Part shown: piece by piece, positions 6,642 through 13,956 of the stretch
How positions within the stretch are numbered: position 1 is the stretch's first letter
Layout of the letters: every line of letters begins with the position of its first letter
Assembly: GCA_005885115.1 (NCBI GenBank)
Contig: VAXX01000116.1
Coordinates: 1-14,218, forward strand
DNA length: 14,218 nucleotides
Direction of reading: 5' to 3'
Source of the DNA: Actinomycetota bacterium
Lineage (GTDB): Bacteria > Actinomycetota > Actinomycetes > Mycobacteriales > Micromonosporaceae
The notes under the pieces: generated by a model
What the model was told of the DNA's origin: nothing
Seen by the model: the letters and a program-made list of their open reading frames with translations, nothing else
Database searches by the model: none
Translations under genes and position numbers: made by a program

Positions 6642-7562
6642 CTACTTCCTTGACACGAGCGCCCTGAGGAAGAACGAAAGGTTCGCCGGGCGCTCGGCGA
6701 GGCGGCGCATGAGGTATGCGTACCACTGTGTCCCGTACGGCACGTAGACGCGCACGGTGTACCCCGCCGCGGCCAGCCGGAGCTGCTCCTCCGGCCGGAC
6801 CCCGTACAGGAGCTGGAACTCGAAGTCGCCCGGCACCCGGTCGAACCACCGGGCCCGGTCCTCCGCGATCGCGATCAGCCGGGGATCGTGGGTGGCCACC
6901 ATCGGGTACCCGGGGCCGGAAATCAGGATCGACAGGCACCGCACGTACGACCGGTCCACCTCGAGCGTGGACTGGAAGGCGACCGACTCGGGCTCGGCGT
7001 ACGCCCCCTTGCACAGCCGTACCCGCGACCCCGGCGTGGCCAGCTCGCGGCAGTCCCCCTCGGTCCGGCGCAGGTACGCCTGGAGCACCGCGCCGGTGGC
7101 CGGGAAGTCCGCGCGCAACCGGGCCAACGTGTCCAGCGTCTCGTCGGTGGTCTCGTGGTCCTCCATGTCGAGGGTGACCGTGGTGCCGGCGGCGGCCGCG
7201 GCGGCGCAGACCGCGTGCGCGTGCTCGTACGCCAGCTCCTCGTCGAACCGCTGCCCGAGCGCGGACAGCTTCAGGCTCACCTCGGCGACCCCGGTCAGCC
7301 CGGCGTCGGCGAGGGCCTTGAGCAGCCGCAGGTACTCGTCCTTGGTGGCGGCCGCCTGGTCCGGCGTGAGGGTGTCCTCGCCGAGGTGGTCCAGGGTCAC
7401 CGCGAGGCCCGCGGCGGCGAGCTCGCGGGTCACGCGCAGCGCGTCGTCGGTACCGGTGCCGGCGACGAACCGGCGCACCACGTCCCGGGTCACCGGGACC
7501 GTCTCGACCAGCCGCTCCACCCGGGTTGACCGGGACGCGGCGAGAATGGCGCTTCTCAGCAT
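6642..7562 (-). CDS. Proline dehydrogenase (monofunctional PRODH)
   Basis: A 306-residue FAD-dependent TIM-barrel enzyme that oxidises proline to 1-pyrroline-5-carboxylate, the first step of proline breakdown. Motifs in order: VTLDHLGE (55-62), SLKLSALG (96-103), TLDMEDHETTD (130-140), QAYLRRTEGD (161-170), RLCKGAYAE (182-190), ATHDPRLI (223-230), FEFQLLYGVR (247-256) and the substrate-arginine segment LMRRLAERPANLSFFLR (284-300). Length is normal for the single-domain form. No P5C dehydrogenase gene is in view. ATG 7562 is supported by TACCCT at exactly -12 to -7, so the mRNA is probably leaderless. In mycobacteria the matching place upstream of Rv0500A is held by proC, which makes proline, so the pathway direction is opposite here. 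Confidence 0.93.
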   Translation of the reverse strand: MLRSAILAASRSTRVERLVETVPVTRDVVRRFVAGTGTDDALRVTRELAAAGLAVTLDHLGEDTLTPDQAAATKDEYLRLLKALADAGLTGVAEVSLKLSALGQRFDEELAYEHAHAVCAAAAAAGTTVTLDMEDHETTDETLDTLARLRADFPATGAVLQAYLRRTEGDCRELATPGSRVRLCKGAYAEPESVAFQSTLEVDRSYVRCLSILISGPGYPMVATHDPRLIAIAEDRARWFDRVPGDFEFQLLYGVRPEEQLRLAAAGYTVRVYVPYGTQWYAYLMRRLAERPANLSFFLRALVSRK

Positions 7563-7568
7563 GAGCTG

Positions 7569-7574
7569 AGGGTA
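7569..7574 (-). promoter_or_regulatory. -10 element of a leaderless proline dehydrogenase transcript
   Basis: The minus strand reads TACCCT at -12 to -7 relative to the ATG at 7562, which places transcription start on the A of the start codon. The same hexamer at the same spacing stands before the gene at 10129. No clear -35 is visible. Confidence 0.6.
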
Positions 7575-7623
7575 TCTCCGGCGGCCCGCGCGGACCCGGC
7601 AACCACGACGGGCACCCGGTGGG

Positions 7624-7629
7624 TACGCT
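7624..7629 (+). promoter_or_regulatory. Candidate -10 element of the GSP-like gene
   Basis: TACGCT would start transcription near 7636, about 40 nt before ATG 7676, leaving room for the Shine-Dalgarno GGAAGG (7661-7666). It lies about 50 bp from the divergent proline dehydrogenase -10. No -35 is evident. Confidence 0.4.
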
Positions 7630-7675
7630 CGCGGACGGGCGGACCGCGGAACCCCTTCACGGAAGGTTGGCGTCG

Positions 7676-8773
7676 ATGCACCGGATCAGCAGCGCCCCTC
7701 GGGCCGGCTGGCGGGACATCGTGCGCGCGCAGGCGGCCGAGTTCGCCGGCGCCGACGTACCGGAGGCGTTGCAGCGCTGGGACGAGAGCGCCTGCTACGT
7801 GCTGAGCCTGCGCGAGGTGCTCCGGCTGGAGGCGATCACCGAGGAACTGCACGGGATGTGCCTGGCGGCCGCCCGGTACGTGGTGATGAACAGCCGGTAC
7901 CCGGAGTTCGGCATCCCGGACTGGGCCGCCCCGGGGCTGCGCCGCTCGCTCGCCTCGTACGCGCCCAGCCTGTACAGCTGCCTGGACCTCTGGTACGACG
8001 GCACCTCCCCGCCCAAGCTGCTGGGCTTCCACGCCGACAACCCGCCCGGCCTGGTCGAGACGGCGATCGTCCAGTGGTACTGGCTGGACCAGGTCAGCCC
8101 GGAACAGGACCAGTGGAACCAGCTCCACGAGCGGCTGGTCGCCGGCTGGCAGGCGATCGCGCCGCGGCTGGGCGACAAGACCGTCCACTGTGGATGGTCC
8201 GACCTCGACACGGTCGGCACGGACCGGATGACCATCGGGTACATCGCCGAGACTGCCCGCCAGGCCGGGCTCAGCCCGCAACTGCTGCCGATGCGCGCGA
8301 TCGGCTGGGACGGTGCCCGGTTCCTCGACGAGCGGGCGGAACAGATCACCACCTGCTTCAAGCTGTACCCGTGGTCGTGGATGATCCGCGAGCCCTACGG
8401 CCGGCACGCGCTCGCCGAGACCAACCCGATCAACTGGCTGGAGCCGGCCTGGAAGCTGTTGCTGGCCAGCCCGGCGCTGGCCGCGCTGCTCTGGGAGCTG
8501 TACCCGGGCCATCCCAACCTGCTGCCGGCCTACCTGGACGGCCCGCGCGACCTGCCGGACTTCGACGCCATCCCGCTGCCCGACTCATCCGGGTACTGCT
8601 ACCGGCTGGCCAGCCCGTTGCCGGCGTTCGACGGTCAGCACGTGGCGCTGTCCAGTTGGGTGGTGACCGACGTGGAGAACAAGGGCCGGGCCGCAGGGGT
8701 CGGCTTCCGTGAATCCATCGGACCTACTATGGCGGGGTACGCCCGGTTCGTACCGCACGTGGTGACCCGATGA
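7676..8773 (+). CDS. Glutathionylspermidine synthase-like ATP-grasp protein, probably degenerate
   Basis: The 365-residue product matches the synthetase domain of glutathionylspermidine synthase (PF03738 type): LEAITEELHGMCLAAARYVV (51-70), PPKLLGFHADNPPGLVE (112-128), FKLYPWSWM (228-236), EPAWKLLLASPALAALLWEL (256-275), YPGHPNLLPAYLD (276-288) and RESIGPTMAGYARFVPH (345-361). ATG 7676 is chosen over GTG 7619 because GGAAGG lies 9 nt upstream. Two things are odd. The metal-binding motif, normally EYNADTPT, reads GFHADNPP, so the Glu and Asn ligands are lost, and the family RxD reads CLD. The KPLLGREG nucleotide-binding segment expected after residue 292 is absent: PRDLPDFDAIPLPDSSGYCY runs straight across. 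It is therefore likely inactive as an ATP-grasp ligase, or altered by an in-frame deletion. Neighbours are divergent PRODH and a downstream CGNR regulator. Confidence 0.78.
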   Translation: MHRISSAPRAGWRDIVRAQAAEFAGADVPEALQRWDESACYVLSLREVLRLEAITEELHGMCLAAARYVVMNSRYPEFGIPDWAAPGLRRSLASYAPSLYSCLDLWYDGTSPPKLLGFHADNPPGLVETAIVQWYWLDQVSPEQDQWNQLHERLVAGWQAIAPRLGDKTVHCGWSDLDTVGTDRMTIGYIAETARQAGLSPQLLPMRAIGWDGARFLDERAEQITTCFKLYPWSWMIREPYGRHALAETNPINWLEPAWKLLLASPALAALLWELYPGHPNLLPAYLDGPRDLPDFDAIPLPDSSGYCYRLASPLPAFDGQHVALSSWVVTDVENKGRAAGVGFRESIGPTMAGYARFVPHVVTR

Positions 8774-8798
8774 TGTCGCTTCACGTGGGGTTTGCGTC

Positions 8799-8804
8799 TA
8801 CCGT
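8799..8804 (+). promoter_or_regulatory. -10 element of a leaderless CGNR-regulator transcript
   Basis: TACCGT occupies -12 to -7 from GTG 8811. There is no Shine-Dalgarno before that start, so leaderless translation is the simplest reading. The gene thus has its own promoter although it lies only 37 nt after the GSP-like gene. Confidence 0.55.
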
Positions 8805-8810
8805 TGTCGA

Positions 8811-9338
8811 GTGAACTTCGACGCGTACGCGCACCGCGCCGTTGATCTGGTCAACGCGCCACTGGCCGGCCTCGACGATCTGAAGATCCTGTTCCGGGAC
8901 GAAAGCTGGATGTGCGAGGAGGCCACCGACCGGGACGTCGCCACGTTCCGCCGGGCGCAGAAGAAGCTGCGTGAAGTCTTCGAGCTGGGTGCGGGCGGCC
9001 GCGACCTGGACGCGGTACAGGCGCTCAACCTGCTCCTGGAGACGCACCCGATGCAGCCGCGCATCTCCGGCCACGACGCCGCCGACTGGCACATGCACGT
9101 CACCAGCCGGGGTGCCACCATCTCCGCCGAGTACCTGGCCGGGGCGGTCTGGGGATTGGCCGTGTGGCTGTGCGAGTACGGCAGCGCCCGGTTCGGGGTG
9201 TGCGCCGACGAGCGCTGCGGCAACGTCTACCTCGACACGTCGTCGAACTGCTGCCGGCGGTTCTGCTCCGAGCGGTGCGCGACCCGGTCCCATGTCGCGG
9301 CCCATCGCGCCCGGAAGCGGGCATTGGCGCCAGTCTAA
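8811..9338 (+). CDS. CGNR zinc-finger / ABATE-domain protein, putative transcription regulator
   Basis: A 175-residue protein with an N-terminal ABATE (stress-induced-regulator-like) domain, about residues 1-125, and a C-terminal CGNR zinc finger. The finger reads [18 protein letters not shown], then [20 protein letters not shown], with Cys pairs CxxxxC and CxxxC as zinc ligands. The family is thought to bind DNA, but most members are uncharacterised. Start GTG 8811 fits the leaderless -10 and gives the usual family length. TAA 9336-9338 overlaps the TAG of the convergent TIM-barrel gene by the bases CTAA. Being next to the GSP-like gene it may regulate it, which is inference. Confidence 0.87.
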   Translation: MNFDAYAHRAVDLVNAPLAGLDDLKILFRDESWMCEEATDRDVATFRRAQKKLREVFELGAGGRDLDAVQALNLLLETHPMQPRISGHDAADWHMHVTSRGATISAEYLAGAVWGLAVWLCEYGSARFGVCADERCGNVYLDTSSNCCRRFCSERCATRSHVAAHRARKRALAPV

Positions 9339-10129
9339 GCGTCCACTGTGGACGGTGCGAGGTGGGTACGGGCGAAGGCGAGCGCCTCGGCCAGATCCGC
9401 CTCCCGGTCCGAGCGGCTGGCCGCCCGGCGCGTCGATACCTCGACCGCGATCGATCCGGTGAACCCGCGTCCGGCGAGCGAGGCGAGCAGCTTCGCGCAC
9501 GGCTGGTTGCCCCGTCCAGGTACGAGGTGCTCGTCGCGACCCTCCCCGGTGCCGTCCCCCAGGTGTACGTGGGCCAGCCGCGGACCCATCGCGTCGGCCA
9601 TCGCCAGCGCGTCGCTGCGCGATGCCGAACAGTGCGACAGGTCCAGCGTGTACGCGTCGAAGCCGACCTTGGTCGGGTCCCAGCCCGGCGCGTACGGGAT
9701 GAACTCCCGCCCGGCCATGCGTACCGGGAACATGTTCTCCACCGCGAACCGGATCCGCGGATGCTGCTCCGCGAGCCGGGCCATCCCCGCCACGAACGTA
9801 CGCGCATAGTCGCGCTGCCACGTGAACGGCGGATGTACCACCACCACCTGCGCGCCCAGCGCGTCGGCCAACCCGGCCGCGCGGCGCAACCGCTCCCACG
9901 GGTCCGGGCTCCACACCCGCTGGGTGACCAGCAGACAGGGCGCGTGTACCGACCGGATCGGCACCCCGTAGTGCTCGGACAGCCCGCGCAGCGCGCCGGC
10001 GTCCTGGCTGACCGCGTCGGTCCAGACCATCACCTCGACCCCGTCGTAGCGCAGGGCCGCCGCGGTCGCGAACGCCGCCGAGGTCGGCTCGGGGAAGACC
10101 GACGACGTCGACAGCAGCACAGGTGTCAC
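9335..10129 (-). CDS. Sugar phosphate isomerase/epimerase family (xylose-isomerase-like TIM barrel)
   Basis: A 264-residue AP-endonuclease-2-type TIM barrel, counterpart of Rv0498. Metal-binding positions expected for the family are visible: [33 protein letters not shown] (Glu), [11 protein letters not shown] (Asp/His), HVHLGDGTG (His/Asp) and [10 protein letters not shown] (Glu). The start is set at GTG 10129 rather than the upstream ATG 10162 because TACCCT stands at exactly -12 to -7 of the GTG, and because the product then begins directly at strand 1 ([11 protein letters not shown]). The substrate is unknown. It lies 36 nt after the Ppx/GppA gene but with its own predicted promoter. Confidence 0.83.
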   Translation of the reverse strand: MTPVLLSTSSVFPEPTSAAFATAAALRYDGVEVMVWTDAVSQDAGALRGLSEHYGVPIRSVHAPCLLVTQRVWSPDPWERLRRAAGLADALGAQVVVVHPPFTWQRDYARTFVAGMARLAEQHPRIRFAVENMFPVRMAGREFIPYAPGWDPTKVGFDAYTLDLSHCSASRSDALAMADAMGPRLAHVHLGDGTGEGRDEHLVPGRGNQPCAKLLASLAGRGFTGSIAVEVSTRRAASRSDREADLAEALAFARTHLAPSTVDA

Positions 10130-10135
10130 AGCGTC

Positions 10136-10141
10136 AGGGTA
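10136..10141 (-). promoter_or_regulatory. -10 element of a leaderless TIM-barrel gene transcript
   Basis: The minus strand reads TACCCT at -12 to -7 from GTG 10129, identical in sequence and spacing to the element before proline dehydrogenase. It lies between the Ppx/GppA stop (10166) and this start. Confidence 0.6.
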
Positions 10142-10165
10142 GCCCCGCCCCGCGCGCGGCACCCT

Positions 10166-11092
10166 TCAGCTCTCCAGGATGTCCAACCGACGGAGGATGA
10201 CGCCCTCCCGCAGGGCCCACGGGCAGAACTCGACGGCGTCGATACCCAGGCGGCGCATCGTCGCCTCGGCCACGATCGCCCCGGCCAGCAGTTGGTGTGC
10301 CCGGCTGGCGCTGACCCCGTCCATCTCGGCGAGCTTGCTGGACGGGATGTGCTGGATGAAGCCGCGTACCTGGTGCAGCCCGGTCAGCGTGAGCATCCGG
10401 TGGACCAGCGGGCCTTCCGCCGACGGTGCGGCACCGGAGAGCCGGGCCAGGGTACGGAAGGTCTTCGAGGTGGCCACCGGACGGTCCCAGCCGGCCGCCG
10501 TCAACGTCTTCGCCGGCTTGTCGAGCAGCTTGTCCACGTAGTCGATCAGGGCGTCGATGTCGCTGGAGCGCGGCGGGTCGCCGTGCAGGCGCTCGCGGGT
10601 CAGCCGGCCGGCCCCCAGCGGTACGGACAGCGCGGTGTCCGGCTCCTCGTCGATCCCGCTGGCCAACTCCAGCGAGCCGCCGCCGATGTCGAGCACCAGC
10701 AGGCGCCCGGCCGACCACCCGAACCAGCGGCGTACCGCGAGGAAGGTCATCCGCGCCTCGCCCTCGCCGGACAGCACCCGCAGCTCGACGCCGGCCTCCT
10801 CGCGGACCCGGGCGAGCACCTCGGCCGCGTTCGTCGCGTCACGTACCGCCGAGGTGGCGAAGGCGAGCAGGTCGTCGGTCTGCAACCGCTCCGCGGAGCG
10901 GCGCGCCGCCTTGACCGCGGCCACCAGCGCGTCGGCCCCCTCGCGGGACAGCCGCCCGTCCGGCGTGAGCTGCTCGGCCAGCCGCAACACGGCCTTCTCG
11001 GAGTGGGCCGGCCACGGGTGCGCGCCGAGGTACGCGTCCACCACGAGCAGGTGCACCGTGTTGGACCCCACGTCAAGGACACCGAGTCGCAT
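10166..11092 (-). CDS. Ppx/GppA family phosphatase (exopolyphosphatase-type)
   Basis: A 308-residue member of the sugar-kinase/Hsp70 fold, counterpart of Rv0496. It would remove phosphate from polyphosphate or from pppGpp. The two phosphate-binding loops are present: [19 protein letters not shown] (residues 2-20) and [16 protein letters not shown] in the middle. [12 protein letters not shown] and [11 protein letters not shown] are further family motifs. It is the short form without the C-terminal HD-like domain of E. coli Ppx. ATG 11092 lies just after a -10-like TAGCGT, so its leader is one base or none. It is next to the phosphate two-component genes, so a role in polyphosphate balance is reasonable but inferred. 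Confidence 0.9.
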   Translation of the reverse strand: MRLGVLDVGSNTVHLLVVDAYLGAHPWPAHSEKAVLRLAEQLTPDGRLSREGADALVAAVKAARRSAERLQTDDLLAFATSAVRDATNAAEVLARVREEAGVELRVLSGEGEARMTFLAVRRWFGWSAGRLLVLDIGGGSLELASGIDEEPDTALSVPLGAGRLTRERLHGDPPRSSDIDALIDYVDKLLDKPAKTLTAAGWDRPVATSKTFRTLARLSGAAPSAEGPLVHRMLTLTGLHQVRGFIQHIPSSKLAEMDGVSASRAHQLLAGAIVAEATMRRLGIDAVEFCPWALREGVILRRLDILES

Positions 11093-11098
11093 GGGGCT

Positions 11099-11105
11099 TA
11101 CGCTA
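11099..11105. promoter_or_regulatory. Bidirectional promoter: overlapping divergent -10 elements
   Basis: On the plus strand TACGCT (11099-11104) is at -12 to -7 from ATG 11111. On the minus strand TAGCGT (11105 down to 11100) is at -13 to -8 from ATG 11092. The two starts are only 18 bp apart, so both -10 hexamers use the same bases. Both transcripts would be leaderless or nearly so. Confidence 0.6.
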
Positions 11106-11110
11106 ACCCG

Positions 11111-11974
11111 ATGGGTACCCCCGTCGCCGTCCAGCTGACCGATCCGCGTGATCTGGAGGTCGGCCTCGACTTCCCCCGGGAGTGGGTGGAGTTCGCCGAT
11201 CCGGCTGACCCGGCGCACCTGGTCCGCGCCGACCTCACCTGGCTGCTGTCCCGCTGGACGTGCGTGTTCGGCAAGTCCTGCCACGGCATCATCCGGGGCC
11301 GGGCGGCGGACGGCTGCTGCTCGCACGGCGCGTTCTTCACCGACGCCGACGACGAGAAGCGGGTACGCGCGGCGGCGAAGAAGCTGACCCCGCAGACCTG
11401 GCAGCACTTCCGGCGCGGGTTCAAGAACTACACCGAGGTCGACACCGTGGACGGTACGACCCCGGCGCGGCGTACCGCGACGCGCGAGGGCGGCCCGTGC
11501 GTGTTCCTCAACGACGCCGACTTCCCGGGTGGCTGGGGCTGCGCGCTGCACGCCCAGGCGCTGCGCGACGGGGTACACCCGTTGGAGTACAAGCCGGACG
11601 TGTGCTGGCAACTGCCGATCCGCCGGGATCAGGAGTGGGCCAAGCGGCCGGACGGCTCGAAGGTACTGGTGTCCACGATCACCGAGTTCGACCGGCGCGG
11701 TTGGGGCGAGGGCGGCCACGACCTGGACTGGTGGTGCACGTCCTCACCGGAGGCGCATGTCGGGGCCGAGCCGCTGTTCGTCTCGTACGGTCCGGAGCTC
11801 ACCGCGCTGATCGGCCGGGCCGCGTACGACAAGCTGCACGAGCTGTGTACCGCCCGGCTGGCCCAGGGTCTGGTGGCCCGGCACCCGGCGACCCCGGCAC
11901 AGCCACCGGCGACGGCCACTCCGGGCGGCCTCGAACCGGCCTCTACCCGCGCCCCGCGCAGCCGCCGCTCCTGA
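11111..11974 (+). CDS. Conserved Cys-rich protein of unknown function (Rv0495c-like)
   Basis: A 287-residue protein whose place beside Ppx and RegX3 matches Rv0495c of M. tuberculosis. It has an ordered set of Cys and His residues: C51-X5-C57-H58, C69-C70-S-H72, C130 (GGPCVFLN), C144-X2-H147 ([11 protein letters not shown]) and C165 ([10 protein letters not shown]). That pattern suggests a bound metal or iron-sulfur site. W/F-rich stretches ([20 protein letters not shown]) are also conserved-looking. There is no signal peptide or membrane helix. The C-terminal 30 residues are Pro/Thr/Ala-rich and probably disordered. ATG 11111 fits a leaderless -10. The stop is 7 bp from the convergent regX3 stop. 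I do not know its function. Confidence 0.8.
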   Translation: MGTPVAVQLTDPRDLEVGLDFPREWVEFADPADPAHLVRADLTWLLSRWTCVFGKSCHGIIRGRAADGCCSHGAFFTDADDEKRVRAAAKKLTPQTWQHFRRGFKNYTEVDTVDGTTPARRTATREGGPCVFLNDADFPGGWGCALHAQALRDGVHPLEYKPDVCWQLPIRRDQEWAKRPDGSKVLVSTITEFDRRGWGEGGHDLDWWCTSSPEAHVGAEPLFVSYGPELTALIGRAAYDKLHELCTARLAQGLVARHPATPAQPPATATPGGLEPASTRAPRSRRS

Positions 11975-11981
11975 GCGCGGC

Positions 11982-12600
11982 CTACGGCTCGAACTTGTAG
12001 CCCAGGCCGCGGACGGTGACGATGTAGCGCGGCGTGGACGGCTCCGGCTCGATCTTGGAACGCAACCGCTTCACGTGTACGTCGAGGGTCTTGGTGTCCC
12101 CGACGTAGTCCGCGCCCCACACCCGGTCGATGAGCTGTCCCCGGGTCAACACCCGACCCGAGTTGCGCAGCAGCATCTCCAGCAGCTCGAACTCCTTGAG
12201 CGGCAACGGTACGGCGGCTCCGGAGACGGTCACCACGTGCCGTTCGACGTCCATCCGTACCGGGCCGGCGGACAGGGTCGGCGGGGTCAGCTCGGCGGCC
12301 TCGCCGGCGTTGCGGCGCAGGACGGCCCGGATCCGCGCGACCAGTTCCCGCGGCGAGTACGGCTTGGTCACGTAGTCGTCGGCGCCGATCTCCAGCCCGA
12401 CGACCTTGTCGATCTCGGAGTCCCGTGCGGTGAGGAAGCATCAGGTCCAGCAGGACGATGTCCGCGCCGGTGCGGTCGAACTCGGTGAGCGCGGAGGTAC
12501 CGGTCGCGGCGACCGACACCTCGAAGCCCTCTTTACGCAGCATGTAGGACAAGGCGTCCGAGAACGACTCCTCGTCCTCCACGACCAGCACTCGGGCCAT
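11982..12600 (-). pseudogene. regX3: RegX3/PhoP-type response regulator, disrupted by a deletion in the receiver domain
   Basis: This OmpR-family regulator would control the phosphate-starvation regulon. ATG 12600 overlaps the senX3 stop (TGATG), so translation is coupled. The receiver begins ARVLVVEDEESFSDAL and reaches the phosphorylation site Asp52 in VLLDLMLP. The frame then breaks at about 12432. The second frame resumes at TARDSEIDKVVGLEIGADDY and runs through VTKPYSPRELVARIRAVLRR and a full winged-helix domain (LKEFELLEMLLRNSGRVLTR, DVHVKRLRSKIEPEP, TVRGLGYKFEP) to TAG 11982-11984. About 22 residues (helix 3 and strand 4) are missing and the loss is not a multiple of three. Total span is 619 nt against about 680-690 for an intact family member. 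Confidence 0.87.
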
Positions 12601-13814
12601 CAGGCGCTTCCCTTCGCTTCCGCGGTTTCCGCCGCGATCTCAACGGACGGTGGTAGCGGCAGGACGGCGTCCGGCGGTCGCGCCGGCAGCCGCAAGGTGA
12701 ACGTCGATCCGACGCCGACCGTGCTGACCACCTCGACCTGCCCGCCGTGGTTGGTCGCGATGTGCTTGACGATGGCCAGGCCCAGCCCGGTACCGCCGGT
12801 GGCGCGCGAGCGCGCCTTGTCGGCGCGGTAGAACCGCTCGAAGATCCGGTCGAGGTCCTTGGGTTCGATGCCGATCCCCTGGTCGATCACGGCGATCTCG
12901 ACCACGTCGGCGTCGCCGCGCGCGGTGATGGTGACCCGGGGAGCGGGTTTGCCGTCCTCGGCGTCGGGCGAGTACGCCACCGCGTTCTCCGCGAGGTTGG
13001 CCACCGCGGTCATCAGTTGGCTCTCGCTGCCGTACACGGTCAGCCCGCGCATCCCGACGAAGCCGACCTCGAGCCCCTTGGCCGAGGCCGGGGTACGGGT
13101 CCGATCGATCACCTCGGCGACGATCCGGTCGACCGAGACGGGTGCCGGCTCGGGCAGCGGCTCCCCGCCCTGTAGCCGGGTCAGGTCCAGCAGCTCGCTG
13201 ACCAGCCGGCCGAGCCGGGTGGACTCGTGCCGGATCCGCTCGGCGAACCGGCGGGCCGCCGCGAGGTCCTGGCGGAAGTCGGTCTGGCGCAGTTCCTCGT
13301 CGGTGGAGTCGGCGGCCACGTCGGTGGCGTCGAGCAGCGCCTCGGCCAGCAACTGCAGGGCCCCGACCGGGGTCTTCAGCTCGTGGCTGACGTTGGCGAC
13401 GAAGTCCCGGCGTACCCGGGCGACCCGGTGCGCCTCGGTGACGTCGGCCGCTTCGACCGTCACGTACCCGTCCCCGAGCGCGACCGCGCGGATGTGCACC
13501 CCGAGCGGGTCCCGCCCGCCGCCCCGGGGCAGGTCGAGCTCCACCTCCCGGCGGGTACCGGTGCGGCGGGCCTGCCCGGCCAGGGTACGGACGACGGTGT
13601 GCGCGACGGGTGCCCCCCCGACGGTGGTTCCGGCGCGCAGCAGCCCCATCTCCTTGGCGGCCGGGTTGGCCAGCACCGCCCGGTCCTCCCCGTCCAGGAC
13701 GAGCACCCCGACGCGCAGCGCGTCGAGGCTGCGCCGGCCCAGCCCTTTGGCCCCGACGCGCCTGTCGGGCTCGGCGGCGTCGGCATCGTTACGGCGCCGC
13801 ATCAGGAACTCCAC
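12600..13814 (-). CDS. senX3: SenX3/PhoR-type sensor histidine kinase without membrane segments
   Basis: A 404-residue kinase that would phosphorylate RegX3/PhoP. Residues 30-130 form a PAS-like region (SLDALRVGVLVLDGEDRAVL). The H-box is RDFVANVSHELKTPVGALQ with His144. The N-box is LAENAVAYS with Asn277, G1 is DQGIGIEPKD (311-320), the F-box is IFERFYRADKARSR, and G2 is GGTGLGLAIVKHI (340-352). The start at GTG 13814 is supported by TACCAT at -12 to -7, and an in-frame TAA closes the frame shortly upstream. The N-terminus (MEFLMRRRNDADAAEP) has no hydrophobic helix, whereas M. tuberculosis SenX3 has two. The protein therefore looks cytosolic. Its stop overlaps the regX3 start. Confidence 0.9.
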   Translation of the reverse strand: MEFLMRRRNDADAAEPDRRVGAKGLGRRSLDALRVGVLVLDGEDRAVLANPAAKEMGLLRAGTTVGGAPVAHTVVRTLAGQARRTGTRREVELDLPRGGGRDPLGVHIRAVALGDGYVTVEAADVTEAHRVARVRRDFVANVSHELKTPVGALQLLAEALLDATDVAADSTDEELRQTDFRQDLAAARRFAERIRHESTRLGRLVSELLDLTRLQGGEPLPEPAPVSVDRIVAEVIDRTRTPASAKGLEVGFVGMRGLTVYGSESQLMTAVANLAENAVAYSPDAEDGKPAPRVTITARGDADVVEIAVIDQGIGIEPKDLDRIFERFYRADKARSRATGGTGLGLAIVKHIATNHGGQVEVVSTVGVGSTFTLRLPARPPDAVLPLPPSVEIAAETAEAKGSA

Positions 13815-13820
13815 AGGCAG

Positions 13821-13826
13821 ATGGTA
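13821..13826 (-). promoter_or_regulatory. -10 element of a leaderless senX3 transcript
   Basis: The minus strand reads TACCAT at -12 to -7 from GTG 13814. GTTAACC (13835-13841, plus strand) lies within the presumed promoter and resembles a PHO-box half unit. Confidence 0.55.
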
Positions 13827-13886
13827 GGGCGATTGTTAACCTTCGGATTTCGCCCTGCTGGACAAATCCGGCACGCGACGGAGAAT

Positions 13887-13930
13887 GTTTCATCCATGTT
13901 CACCGGTACGACGCTTGATCAACCTAGCGT
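13887..13930 (+). promoter_or_regulatory. phoU promoter with PHO-box-like 11-nt direct repeats
   Basis: Two adjoining 11-mers, GTTTCATCCAT (13887-13897) and GTTCACCGGTA (13898-13908), resemble the direct-repeat units of actinomycete PHO boxes (GTTCACC-type). TAGCGT (13925-13930) is a likely -10, so the second repeat covers the -35 position, as expected for a PhoP/RegX3-activated promoter. Transcription would start near 13937, about 20 nt before phoU. Confidence 0.5.
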
Positions 13931-13956
13931 CCAGACCAGCCACCCGAGGGAGCGAC

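Noticed and set aside
9341..9353. GTCCAC-T-GTGGAC inverted repeat as a terminator
   Set aside because: It lies inside the end of the TIM-barrel coding region, with arms of only 6 bp and a 1-nt loop.
11093..11719. Upstream extension of the Ppx/GppA frame beyond ATG 11092
   Set aside because: It is antisense to the Rv0495c-like gene. The family start DVGSNTVH lies right after ATG 11092.
9164..11974. Plus-strand open frame of 936 codons spanning several genes
   Set aside because: Only the last 288 codons, from ATG 11111, look like protein. The rest is antisense to the TIM-barrel and Ppx genes.
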